Below, in pieces: positions 6,843 to 13,601 of a stretch of DNA of 13,929 nucleotides (positions within the stretch are counted from its first letter, which is position 1; each line of letters opens with the position of its first letter). The notes beneath the pieces were generated by a model. That model saw nothing but the letters and a program-made list of their open reading frames with translations, had not been told where the DNA came from and searched no databases. A program made the position numbers and the translations under genes. The DNA is taken from NCBI GenBank assembly GCA_947625395.1, contig CANQOD010000016.1, positions 1 to 13,929 of the forward strand, in the 5' to 3' direction. Source of the stretch: an uncultured Bacilli bacterium. Its GTDB lineage: Bacteria > Bacillota_I > Bacilli_A > RF39 > UBA660.

Positions 6843-7856
6843 CTATTTTAATTCTTCTTGTGATTGACTATTTAAGTATAAATCAGCACGTCTTCCAAGA
6901 CAATAAGCATAATAGCCAGCACTTGCGACCATCGCACCATTATCAGTACAGTACGAAAGCGGTGGAATAGACACCTCTACTTGTAACTCCTTGCCAAGTT
7001 CTATCGCAGCTGTTCGAAGTCCTTGATTAGCCGAAACACCTCCAGCAATAATCAGATTTCGACAACCAGTATCTTGGAGCGCTTTCTTTGTTTTTTTGAT
7101 TAAAGTTTCCACGACGACTTTTTGAAAAGAAGCCGCTAAATCTGCTTGGCGCAAAGTCTCCCCCTTTTGCTCACATTGATGATACAAATGAATGACTGCG
7201 CTTTTTAGTCCACTAAAGCTGAAGTTATAGCTCTCATCATCTAACGGATGTGGAAGTGAATAAGTAGGTTTTCCCTCGAAAGCAAGTTTATCTAAAAGTG
7301 GCCCTCCTGGATAAGAAAGGCCAATCACTCTTGCCACTTTGTCGTAACACTCGCCAACCGCATCATCCAACGTACTTCCTAACTTTTGAAAAGAGAAATG
7401 GTCTTTCATCCAAACAAGTTCTGTATGGCCCCCACTGACAATTAAAGCAAGAAGTGGAAACGTTAAAGGTTTCACAAAACTGTTCGCATAAATATGGCCA
7501 GCGATATGATGAACAGGAATTAAAGGCTTGTTATAAAGATAAGCAAGCGTCTTTGCTGCCTCTAAGCCTACCAGCAAAGAACCAATCAGTCCTGGCCCAT
7601 ATGCAATCGCAATTGCATCAATCTCCTGCATTGTTAGATGGGCTTTTTTCAAACATTCTTCCAGGACAATCGTAATATTTTTAATATGTTCACGAGAAGC
7701 AATTTCAGGAACCACCCCTCCATAATTTTGATGAATGGCAATTTGCGAAGAAACAATATTCGCCAAACACTCCGTGCCATTTTTCACAACAGCAATACTC
7801 GTTTCATCACAACTACTTTCAATGCCTAAAATATAAGTGTCTTTCTTTTGACTCAT
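6843..7856 (-). CDS. tsaD: tRNA N6-adenosine threonylcarbamoyltransferase TsaD
   Basis: Catalytic subunit of the t6A machinery: transfers threonylcarbamoyl from TC-AMP to A37 of ANN-decoding tRNAs, working with TsaB and TsaE, both encoded at 11654-12726. Motifs in 337 residues: GIESSCDET (11-19), the metal-binding HHIAGH (116-121), VSGGHTEL (140-147), AGGVSANQGLR, and the late CTDNGAM with the conserved Asp. The length fits the family. Start: an in-frame GTG at 7865 would add three residues, but GAGAAGTG lies 6-9 nt before the ATG at 7856, making the ATG preferable. It is the first gene of the tsaD-trpS-macrodomain unit and is separated from the other tsa genes by the ABC exporter operon. Confidence 0.98.
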   Translation of the reverse strand: MSQKKDTYILGIESSCDETSIAVVKNGTECLANIVSSQIAIHQNYGGVVPEIASREHIKNITIVLEECLKKAHLTMQEIDAIAIAYGPGLIGSLLVGLEAAKTLAYLYNKPLIPVHHIAGHIYANSFVKPLTFPLLALIVSGGHTELVWMKDHFSFQKLGSTLDDAVGECYDKVARVIGLSYPGGPLLDKLAFEGKPTYSLPHPLDDESYNFSFSGLKSAVIHLYHQCEQKGETLRQADLAASFQKVVVETLIKKTKKALQDTGCRNLIIAGGVSANQGLRTAAIELGKELQVEVSIPPLSYCTDNGAMVASAGYYAYCLGRRADLYLNSQSQEELK

Positions 7857-7885
7857 GAGCTTCACTTCTCTTTCATTTCATTCTT

Positions 7886-7894
7886 ATTTTAACA
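7886..7894 (-). promoter_or_regulatory. Probable extended -10 promoter of tsaD
   Basis: On the minus strand TGTTAAAAT is a TGN-extended -10 with a 5/6 hexamer (TAAAAT). A weak -35 candidate (TAGAAA, 17 bp upstream) lies within the loop of the preceding terminator. The predicted start is near 7879, about 22 nt before the ATG. Confidence 0.45.
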
Positions 7895-7895
7895 T

Positions 7896-7929
7896 AAAAG
7901 ACTCTTTGTTTCTATGAAAAGAGTCTTTT
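7896..7929 (-). terminator. Strong intrinsic terminator after the GntR gene
   Basis: Perfect 12-bp arms AAAAGACTCTTT (7896-7907) and AAAGAGTCTTTT (7918-7929) around a 10-nt loop. Flanking A and T runs let it work in both directions. It begins 6 bp after the GntR stop and ends the ABC exporter operon; the tsaD promoter follows immediately. Confidence 0.85.
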
Positions 7930-7934
7930 TTTCG

Positions 7935-8312
7935 TTAATCTTTCAAAAGTTTTGTAATCTGTTTATGAATCGTTTCTTCTGATTCTCCAAACTGTTTCAA
8001 TTCTTCGATATTTCTTTTGATTTCTTCATAAATCTGCGTCATTTTATCGCTTTTTGCTTGTTGGATTTCTTGAGAAACGAAACAGCCTTTGGTCGAAATC
8101 GTCACAATCAACTTCTTTGCTTCTAAAGAATCATACGCTTTTTTGACTGTATTTGGATTGATACCTAAGTAGCTAGCGAGTTCGCGAATAGAGGGTAGTG
8201 CTTCTTGTTCTTTTAAAATACCAAGGGCAATGTATCGTTCAATTTGTTCTTCGATTTGTTGATAAATTGGTTTTCTTCCTTGATAGTCTAAAATCAACAT
8301 TTCACAACTCAT
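7935..8312 (-). CDS. GntR-family transcriptional regulator, YtrA type
   Basis: A 125-residue DNA-binding protein. The N-terminal winged helix is plain: PIYQQIEEQIERYIALG, then LPSIRELASYLGINPNTVKKAYDSLEAKKLI and a wing with TKGCFV. Only about 45 residues follow, without a ligand-binding domain, which is the YtrA subfamily layout; these repress ABC exporter operons and respond to cell-wall-active compounds in characterised cases. The tail is rich in Lys/Glu and probably helical, for dimerisation. The ATG has an excellent SD (GAGGTGAT, 3 nt spacer) and starts 10 bp after the permease stop, so the regulator is the last gene of the operon it probably controls; YtrA itself is first in its operon. 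The palindrome at 11169-11182 is its likely operator (inference). Confidence 0.92.
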   Translation of the reverse strand: MSCEMLILDYQGRKPIYQQIEEQIERYIALGILKEQEALPSIRELASYLGINPNTVKKAYDSLEAKKLIVTISTKGCFVSQEIQQAKSDKMTQIYEEIKRNIEELKQFGESEETIHKQITKLLKD

Positions 8313-8322
8313 TTTATCACCT

Positions 8323-10272
8323 CTATTCTTGGGTAAGGATTGGAAAGTCCTTTAAAAGATTGAAATCATTGGTATAGTAATCATACATTTCATCATTATC
8401 GATGGTGACATAAAATTTGAGATATTTTTGACGAACATCGATTGCATCTTGATTCTTTATATAGGATACCATTTTTTCAAAATTTTTGCTATCTATTTTG
8501 GTATTTCTTAAGGTTCTATTCTCTATGGTTGTGATGGATAGAATCTTCTTTGTTTTTAAGATATCCTGTAAGTGTTGATTATTCTTCTTTAACAATTCAT
8601 TGGCAAGATTTGGGGCTTCCTGATAAGGAACATAAACAGTTTCAAGAGCGTGTTGCTGGTCCCGATAAAGTGTAACAGTCAAAGTCTCTGTTCCATTTGT
8701 GGCGATTGGATATTCTTTTCCTTTTAATACTTTTTGGATAGAAGAAAGCGAAGTTGTTAACTCTTGTAATCGATAATGTTGATTGTTGCTAGAAAGGGTT
8801 AAAATTTGTTTGCCTTGAACAGATAAATAATCTTGAAATTCTTGACTTTCTTGTAGCATCTTTTTCAGTGCTTGCCAATCCTCACTTGCTAAATAAAGAT
8901 AGCCTCGATAATACGTTCCATTTTTTAAAAGCAGTGTATAAGCGTATGTTTCACGATAAGTGGCAGACGTTGGAATGGAAAAGGCATACGATAAGAACTT
9001 TTTGATGATTTTTTTGTTTTGAAACGTTATGTTGGAAAGGTCATATCCCCGTAATACATTGAATGCATCAGAAGAGGCAAAGGAAAATTGCAAGCCCGTA
9101 ATCTCTTCTACATGGAGTGTTTCTAAAATAGAATCAGAGGATGGTAGCATCTTCTTTTCTAAATGATATTTTAAGAATTGAAAGCAACCAAGGCAGAACA
9201 AGAACGTGATACCAAAATAGGCAAGGGAAAGTGCAAAATGGGTCACTTTCTTTCGGGTAATGAAGTCATACAAGAAGAAATAAGCTGCTATAATTAAAAG
9301 GGCAAGCCAAATATGTTGAAAAGAAACATCCAGGAGAAAGAGCAAGAAAAAGATGGGAACGATGGTTAAGGATTTGACAAAACTATGGAGATGGAAAGAG
9401 GCAAAAGAAGTTTCACAGTGTTCCATTTTTCTTTTTTGAAAAGCAAAGACGCCTAGGAAGAAGAACACAAAGAGAAGAAGAAAAGTCTTTAGGAAAATAC
9501 CACTTGGGATTTGCGCTGGATACCGTTCTAAATTGACGATATTTTGAATAGGAATTGAATGCGTCGTCGAAATACCTTTTTGTAAATCGGTATAATAAGT
9601 ACCGTTTTTTTGTTGCTTTTGACAGTCTTTGATTCCGAGATAAGCTTCACAGTCATCGTAGTTTTTGACTTTGATAGTCGTATCGTTGAAAACAACCATA
9701 CGATGTGGTTCTGTCATCATTACGCGATAAAGAAACGTATTGACTGGGAAGAAGAGTAAAAGAAGTAAAATCAGAACGAGAGTGGTTAAAAAATTGCCTG
9801 CTAAACTAATCGCTAAATTGGTCAGTAGAAAAAGAAAGAGAGAACCTAAAATCATATAAAGGAGATAGGTTACTAAATAGGAAAAGGAAATCATTTGATG
9901 TCCAAACGCTGCAAATAAGAAAAGAAAACAAATATATAGAATGAATGTCATTAAAATAACAAAGATTCCTGTAATCGTATTGGTGATAAAAATTTGTTTT
10001 CGAGAAAGTGGTAAACTCATCATAAAATCGACTTTTCGCTTTTGAAAAACAAAGGAGAATAATAAGAAAGATAAGGTGATTGGATAGACAAACATCATGA
10101 TATTTCCAAATAGGTTATTGGAAAAGAAATCCACTACACCATTCACTAGATTCGTCAGATGACTAAGGGCTAAAATAAGTGGAAATAAGAAAAGAAACAA
10201 CACTAAAATCGCTTTGGATTTTTTTAAGTTTTGATAAAAGTATTTAGGCTGAAAGAATGTTTTCAAATGCAT
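8323..10272 (-). CDS. ABC-2 type exporter permease with large C-terminal soluble domain
   Basis: A 649-residue membrane protein. Hydrophobic segments lie at about residues 21-37, 58-76, 99-121, 131-152, 157-180, 258-277, 302-315, 321-336 and 346-364. The FQKRKVDFMMSLPLSRKQIF stretch (76-95) is the typical ABC-2 coupling region, and a second FQKRK occurs at 278-282. Between segments 5 and 6 lies a loop of about 75 residues with two cysteines (C208, C217). After residue 370 there is a soluble domain of about 280 residues with no motif I recognise. It pairs with the ATPase encoded just upstream: the genes overlap by 29 bp and GGAGGTG precedes the ATG. It may export or sense a lipid-like or peptide antibiotic, as YtrBC-type systems are thought to, but the substrate is unknown. 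Confidence 0.85.
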   Translation of the reverse strand: MHLKTFFQPKYFYQNLKKSKAILVLFLFLFPLILALSHLTNLVNGVVDFFSNNLFGNIMMFVYPITLSFLLFSFVFQKRKVDFMMSLPLSRKQIFITNTITGIFVILMTFILYICFLFLFAAFGHQMISFSYLVTYLLYMILGSLFLFLLTNLAISLAGNFLTTLVLILLLLLFFPVNTFLYRVMMTEPHRMVVFNDTTIKVKNYDDCEAYLGIKDCQKQQKNGTYYTDLQKGISTTHSIPIQNIVNLERYPAQIPSGIFLKTFLLLFVFFFLGVFAFQKRKMEHCETSFASFHLHSFVKSLTIVPIFFLLFLLDVSFQHIWLALLIIAAYFFLYDFITRKKVTHFALSLAYFGITFLFCLGCFQFLKYHLEKKMLPSSDSILETLHVEEITGLQFSFASSDAFNVLRGYDLSNITFQNKKIIKKFLSYAFSIPTSATYRETYAYTLLLKNGTYYRGYLYLASEDWQALKKMLQESQEFQDYLSVQGKQILTLSSNNQHYRLQELTTSLSSIQKVLKGKEYPIATNGTETLTVTLYRDQQHALETVYVPYQEAPNLANELLKKNNQHLQDILKTKKILSITTIENRTLRNTKIDSKNFEKMVSYIKNQDAIDVRQKYLKFYVTIDNDEMYDYYTNDFNLLKDFPILTQE

Positions 10273-11146
10273 AACCTAACACCTCCATTTCATAGATAAA
10301 TACTTCTTCTAAGGTCAGTGGTAGAAAATCAAGAAGAAGTGGGTGCATTGCTTTTAATTTCTTTTTGGCTGTCTGTTCTTCATCTTGAAGAATCAAGGTG
10401 GCCACGCTCCCATTTTTCTTGTAACTCAAGAGATGAAAATCTTTAAATTTTGTTTCATCGAAAGCCTCTTTGAAAGAGATTTGGACTTTATACATATTTG
10501 TTTTGAGCTGGTCAATTTCGCTTTCAAAGAGAATACCTCCTTGATACAGCAGTCCTAAATGGTCACAGATGTCTTCTAATTCTCTTAAGTTGTGACTGGT
10601 CATAATAATGGTCATCTTTTGTTGACTCATCTGATTGGCCAATTGTTTTTTCATAAAATTTCTTACGACAGGGTCCAGCCCATCAAAAGTTTCATCAAAA
10701 AGATAGTATTGCGCATTGGTTGCCAGGGCACAAATGAGAGCACATTGTCTTCGCATTCCTTTAGAAAAGCTTTCTAAAGAAGTATGCAAATCTAAATGCA
10801 ATTGCTCGGCAAGCTTTCTAACGCGCTTTTTATCAAATTTTGGATAGAAGCTTTCATAAAATTGGGCATAGTCAAGCAGTGTATAATTATTGGGAAAATA
10901 TAAATCATCTGGAACGAAGACCATTTTCTGTTTCACTGTCTCATCGTCAAAGGATTCTTTTCCATCCACTTGAATACTCCCTGCTTCTTTTTGATAAATT
11001 CCAATGAGAATTCGTAATAAAGTAGATTTTCCAGCCCCATTGGCACCTACCAAACCATAAATACAGTTATCATCAATTTGACAAGACAATTGATTGAGAA
11101 CTTTTGTTTTGCCAAAAGATTTACTGAGCTTTTTGATTTGTATCAT
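10244..11146 (-). CDS. ABC transporter ATP-binding protein (YtrB/BcrA-like)
   Basis: The 300-residue motor subunit of the exporter. Walker A GANGAGKST (34-42), signature SFSKGMRRQ (126-134), Walker B YYLFDE (147-152), D-loop GLD (156-158) and H-loop H185 in TSHNLREL are all present, so it should be active. The signature is FSKGM rather than LSGGQ and the Walker B is followed by TFDGLD instead of PTxGLD, both common in the BcrA/YtrB/CcmA-type exporter ATPases. About 80 residues after the nucleotide-binding core form a C-terminal extension ending in LTLEEVFIYEM, typical of this group. A consensus AAGGAGG sits 4 nt before the ATG, the best SD in the window, so expression is probably limited at transcription. 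It is the first gene of the operon, with its promoter and operator directly upstream. Confidence 0.95.
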   Translation of the reverse strand: MIQIKKLSKSFGKTKVLNQLSCQIDDNCIYGLVGANGAGKSTLLRILIGIYQKEAGSIQVDGKESFDDETVKQKMVFVPDDLYFPNNYTLLDYAQFYESFYPKFDKKRVRKLAEQLHLDLHTSLESFSKGMRRQCALICALATNAQYYLFDETFDGLDPVVRNFMKKQLANQMSQQKMTIIMTSHNLRELEDICDHLGLLYQGGILFESEIDQLKTNMYKVQISFKEAFDETKFKDFHLLSYKKNGSVATLILQDEEQTAKKKLKAMHPLLLDFLPLTLEEVFIYEMEVLGYAFENILSA

Positions 11147-11158
11147 AGTTCCTCCTTA

Positions 11159-11183
11159 ATTGTATTATTTGTATTAATACAAT
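11159..11183. promoter_or_regulatory. Palindromic operator, probably for the GntR/YtrA-type repressor
   Basis: TTGTATTAATACAA (11169-11182) is a perfect 14-bp palindrome. A wider inverted repeat, ATTGTATTA (11159-11167) against TAATACAAT (11175-11183), shares one arm, so three TTGTATTA half-sites lie 8-9 bp apart. It covers the predicted transcription start of the ABC operon, where bound repressor would block initiation. YtrA-type regulators bind such AT-rich palindromes; the pairing with the gene at 7935-8312 is inference. Confidence 0.7.
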
Positions 11184-11186
11184 TTA

Positions 11187-11215
11187 AGTTTAAGAGAAAA
11201 AGAGAAGCTTGTCAA
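11187..11215 (-). promoter_or_regulatory. Sigma-A-type promoter of the ABC exporter operon
   Basis: The -35 is a perfect TTGACA (minus strand, 11215-11210), a 17-bp spacer follows, then TAAACT (11192-11187, 4/6) as -10. The start should fall near 11180, within the operator palindrome. The poor -10 with a consensus -35 fits a regulated promoter. Confidence 0.65.
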
Positions 11216-11216
11216 C

Positions 11217-11251
11217 CAAAAAGAAAAAGTTTTTAACAATTTGTTAAAAAC
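11217..11251 (-). terminator. Intrinsic terminator after rimI
   Basis: GTTTTTAACAA and TTGTTAAAAAC (11229-11251) form an AT-rich hairpin beginning at the last base of the rimI stop codon, followed on the minus strand by CTTTTTCTTTTT. The next unit's -35 starts 1-3 bp after the T run. Confidence 0.7.
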
Positions 11252-11661
11252 TATAGGACTTTCATCATCAGAAGACCATCAGTGCCGTGGTAATAATTCT
11301 CTCGCTTCGAAACTTCTTGGAAGCCAAACTTTTGGTATAAATGAAGAGCTGACTGATTGTTTTCCTTGACTTCTAAAGTGATATTGGCAACTTGTTCTTT
11401 TTTAGCATCTTGAAGCAGTTCCTTTAAAAGTGCACTTCCAATTCCTTGATTCCGATAATCTTCATGAACGAAAAATTGTTCAATTTCCATACGCTCATAG
11501 ATTTTTGTATAGAGAAGATATCCAACTACCCTCTCCTCTTCTTGATAGACAAGATAAAAAAGAAAAGGATTTTGCGATTCCTTTTTCCACAATGTTAGAA
11601 AGCCAACGGCATCGTTTTCCACTTTTCCTTGTGGATTTTTCCCTTGTAGAATCTTACCCAT
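11251..11661 (-). CDS. rimI: Ribosomal-protein-alanine N-acetyltransferase RimI-like (GNAT)
   Basis: A 136-residue GNAT acetyltransferase using acetyl-CoA. The acetyl-CoA loop is RNQGIGSALL, and the RimI-typical LEVKENNQSALHLYQKFGFQEVSKRENYY closes the fold. RimI acetylates the N-terminus of ribosomal protein S18 in E. coli. Assignment rests on these motifs and on position directly after tsaB, the usual place for rimI. The N-terminus is unusual: RimI normally opens with IR.MT..D and a PWS-like motif, whereas this starts MGKILQGKNPQGK and is about 15 residues short, so the first strand is absent or replaced. The start is supported by GAGGAAA before the ATG and by an in-frame TGA a few codons upstream; the ATG overlaps the tsaB stop by 8 bp. 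Confidence 0.88.
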   Translation of the reverse strand: MGKILQGKNPQGKVENDAVGFLTLWKKESQNPFLFYLVYQEEERVVGYLLYTKIYERMEIEQFFVHEDYRNQGIGSALLKELLQDAKKEQVANITLEVKENNQSALHLYQKFGFQEVSKRENYYHGTDGLLMMKVL

Positions 11662-12271
11662 TTTGTTTTTCCTCAGCTTCTGTTTTCTTTAAATAACAAG
11701 GATTAGCAAGATGAGGAGAAATGCTTTCCCGTTTGGCATAAAGCGTAATTATCTTTTGAAAATCAGGCTGATAAGGGACAACGGTTAAGGCATCGAAAGA
11801 ATCTTGACTGACAATTTGGTAAGGAGCATAAGACTTTGCTTGTTCCAAAAGTTCTGTCAATAAATAGTATCCCTCTTGAATGAGGGGCTTATTTTCTTCA
11901 TAAAGAGCACCATAGACATAACCACGTCTTGCATCAATTAGTGAAAGGACTCTCTCACTTGAAATAGAAGCAGCCATGGCTTCTAAAGAAGATACCATCG
12001 TGATTTCTTTTTGTAGAGCCCATGCATAAACTTTCGCAATCGTCATGCCAATTCGAATTCCTGTAAAGGAACCAGGACCATTACAAACTAATAATTGATC
12101 GACTTTCTGAGGAGCGACTTTCGCATCTTCTAAGAGTTTTTTTAAAAGTGGCAAGGCTTCTTTGGACATTTCTTTTTCTAGTTTCTTTCTGATTTGTTGT
12201 GTAACTTTTCCATCTTGATAAAGGGCGGCACAAAATAAGCTAGAGGAAGTATCTAAATAAAGGACTGTCAT
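11654..12271 (-). CDS. tsaB: tRNA threonylcarbamoyladenosine biosynthesis protein TsaB
   Basis: Non-catalytic ASKHA-fold partner of TsaD, needed for t6A37 formation. From the ATG at 12271 it is 205 residues: YLDTSSS near the N-terminus, the diagnostic GPGSFTGIRIG (65-75) and IDARRGYVYGA (112-122). It is slightly shorter than many homologues but complete through both lobes. Start: five more in-frame codons reach an ATG at 12286, but the ATG at 12271 has GCGAGG 7 nt upstream and overlaps the tsaE TGA by 4 bp (ATGA), so the shorter form is favoured. It is the middle gene of tsaE-tsaB-rimI. Confidence 0.95.
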   Translation of the reverse strand: MTVLYLDTSSSLFCAALYQDGKVTQQIRKKLEKEMSKEALPLLKKLLEDAKVAPQKVDQLLVCNGPGSFTGIRIGMTIAKVYAWALQKEITMVSSLEAMAASISSERVLSLIDARRGYVYGALYEENKPLIQEGYYLLTELLEQAKSYAPYQIVSQDSFDALTVVPYQPDFQKIITLYAKRESISPHLANPCYLKKTEAEEKQNG

Positions 12272-12726
12272 AAGACAGCCTCGCATAAATCTTCATATTG
12301 ACTTCCATAAGGAGTAATGGTGATGATTCTTGTATCTTCATCTTCTCCACTCATACGCAATTTGATTTCTAAACGTTCTTCAGGTAACAGTTCTTCAATC
12401 ATATCTGCCCATTCAATAATGGTAATACCACCTTTGGTAAAGTAGTCTTCAATACCAAGTTTATCTTTTCCTGTATCTAGCCGATACACATCCATATGAT
12501 AAAGGGGCATTTCTCCACTTTCATATTCTTTGATAATATTAAACGTTGGAGAAGTTACTTCTTCTTCGACTTCTAAAGCAGAGGCAAAGCCTTTCGTAAA
12601 AACAGTTTTCCCACTGCCTAAATCTCCCATTAAACAAATGACCATATTTGGAAATTTTTCAGATTCAATATTTTGAGCTAACTCGATAGTATCTTTTTCA
12701 CTGTAAGATGTGATTTTGTAATTCAT
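12268..12726 (-). CDS. tsaE: tRNA threonylcarbamoyladenosine biosynthesis ATPase TsaE
   Basis: A P-loop ATPase of 152 residues that works with TsaB and TsaD in t6A synthesis. Walker A GDLGSGKT (34-41), TSPTF (58-62), YHMDVYR (76-82) and the IIEW segment (103-106) are family hallmarks. First gene of the tsaE-tsaB-rimI operon, with AGGTGA 6 nt before the ATG and a promoter about 35 bp upstream. Confidence 0.97.
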   Translation of the reverse strand: MNYKITSYSEKDTIELAQNIESEKFPNMVICLMGDLGSGKTVFTKGFASALEVEEEVTSPTFNIIKEYESGEMPLYHMDVYRLDTGKDKLGIEDYFTKGGITIIEWADMIEELLPEERLEIKLRMSGEDEDTRIITITPYGSQYEDLCEAVL

Positions 12727-12757
12727 TTTTTCACCTCGTATTTATTTCCTACTCATT

Positions 12758-12787
12758 ATTATAGCAATAAAAAAAGAATTGTTACAA
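12758..12787 (-). promoter_or_regulatory. Promoter of tsaE-tsaB-rimI
   Basis: On the minus strand TGCTATAAT gives a perfect, TGN-extended -10 (TATAAT at 12763-12758). TTGTAA (12787-12782, 4/6) is an 18-bp-spaced -35 lying in the loop of the preceding terminator hairpin. The predicted start is near 12751, giving a leader of about 25 nt. Confidence 0.65.
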
Positions 12788-12795
12788 GCAATTCT
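12769..12795 (-). terminator. Intrinsic terminator of the flavoprotein gene
   Basis: AGAATTG and CAATTCT pair around a 7-nt loop (12775-12795) and are followed on the minus strand by a run of T. It ends about 20 bp past the flavoprotein stop and overlaps the tsaE promoter. Confidence 0.75.
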
Positions 12796-12812
12796 ATTCT
12801 TTTTATCAAATT

Positions 12813-13364
12813 TTACAAAGTTTCAATTTGCTTCTTGATTTGATTTAAGAGAAAACGGACTTTTTCTTCTTGTCTTTTTTGGTCTTTCACCTGTAAACAA
12901 TCATTTAAAGTATAGTGTCCGATACAGTCCATTTTTGCACTTTCTTGAAAAGAACCTAAAGAAGTGATTGCGCCCTCACTACTATAAGTTTCTTTTCCTT
13001 CTGCACCAATAGCAATATGAATGCTTTTTTTGCCCTCTAAGGCATGACTTGCATAAAGAGGATTCAAACGGTCCATAAAAACTTTGATATCAGAAGACAA
13101 CAAATTCCATCGAACAGGACTAATCCAAATGAGAAGAGAAGCTTCTTGGACTAGCTGGATATTTTTTTCCATATCATCTTGAAAATCACAAACACCTTTC
13201 TGATCACAATCCATACAACCTGTACATAAATAAATTTTTTGATTTCCAGGAACAATATAGGAAACAGGAATGCGCATGTTTTTTATCATTGATACAATCC
13301 TTTTTCCAAGCAAAAGGCTATTTCCCTCTCGTCTTGAACCAATAATTACTAATACTTTTCTCAA
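12813..13364 (-). CDS. Flavodoxin-fold NAD(P)H-dependent FMN reductase with four-cysteine motif (Isf-like)
   Basis: A 183-residue flavoprotein of the NADPH-dependent FMN reductase superfamily. The N-terminal GSRREGNS (9-16) is the FMN-phosphate loop. CTGCMDCDQKGVC (47-59) gives C-X2-C-X2-C-X5-C, matching the compact cysteine motif that binds a 4Fe-4S cluster in archaeal iron-sulfur flavoproteins, so a bound cluster is plausible. PVRWNLLSSDIKVFMDR (83-99) is the conserved FMN-side segment; the usual form has PVYW. It probably passes electrons in an anaerobic or redox-stress setting, but partner and substrate are unknown. The start codon is TTG, supported by AGGTGA 6 nt upstream. It lies about 70 bp after the 5S gene without a convincing promoter, so some expression could come from rRNA read-through. 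It is monocistronic, closed by its own terminator. Confidence 0.88.
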   Translation of the reverse strand: MRKVLVIIGSRREGNSLLLGKRIVSMIKNMRIPVSYIVPGNQKIYLCTGCMDCDQKGVCDFQDDMEKNIQLVQEASLLIWISPVRWNLLSSDIKVFMDRLNPLYASHALEGKKSIHIAIGAEGKETYSSEGAITSLGSFQESAKMDCIGHYTLNDCLQVKDQKRQEEKVRFLLNQIKKQIETL

Positions 13365-13434
13365 AACAAATCACCTATTCTTAATATGGAAGTAGACGAG
13401 GAAATTTATACAAAAAAATTGAACACAAAAAAAA

Positions 13435-13540
13435 TCTTGGCAACTTCCTATTTTCGCATACACTATCGTCGGCGTTAGAGTGCTTAACTTCTGTGTTCGG
13501 GATGGGAACAGGTGTACCCACTCTGCTATCGTTACCAAGA
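13435..13540 (-). rRNA. rrf: 5S ribosomal RNA
   Basis: The minus strand carries the conserved 5S core with CCCATCCCGAACACAGAAGT. The two ends pair as helix I (CTTGGTAAC with GTTGCCAAG, 9-10 bp). At about 106 nt it is shorter than the usual 115-120 nt, mainly in the helix IV/V region, as in Mollicutes and some relatives. A T run (ATTTTTTTT) follows the 3' end and may end the operon. No tRNA gene lies on either side. Confidence 0.95.
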
Positions 13541-13601
13541 AAAATAATGAGAGAAATTGTTCTCTGAAAACATAGATATTGTGTTCATCAAATTATTCAA
13601 T

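Noticed and set aside
7857..7934. T-box or other riboswitch controlling tsaD-trpS
   Set aside because: Only about 78 bp separate the genes and most of it is the GntR terminator and a short leader; there is no room for a T-box.
13541..13601. tRNA gene in the 23S-5S spacer
   Set aside because: The 60-nt spacer is too short and shows no tRNA arms or TTCGA-type loop.
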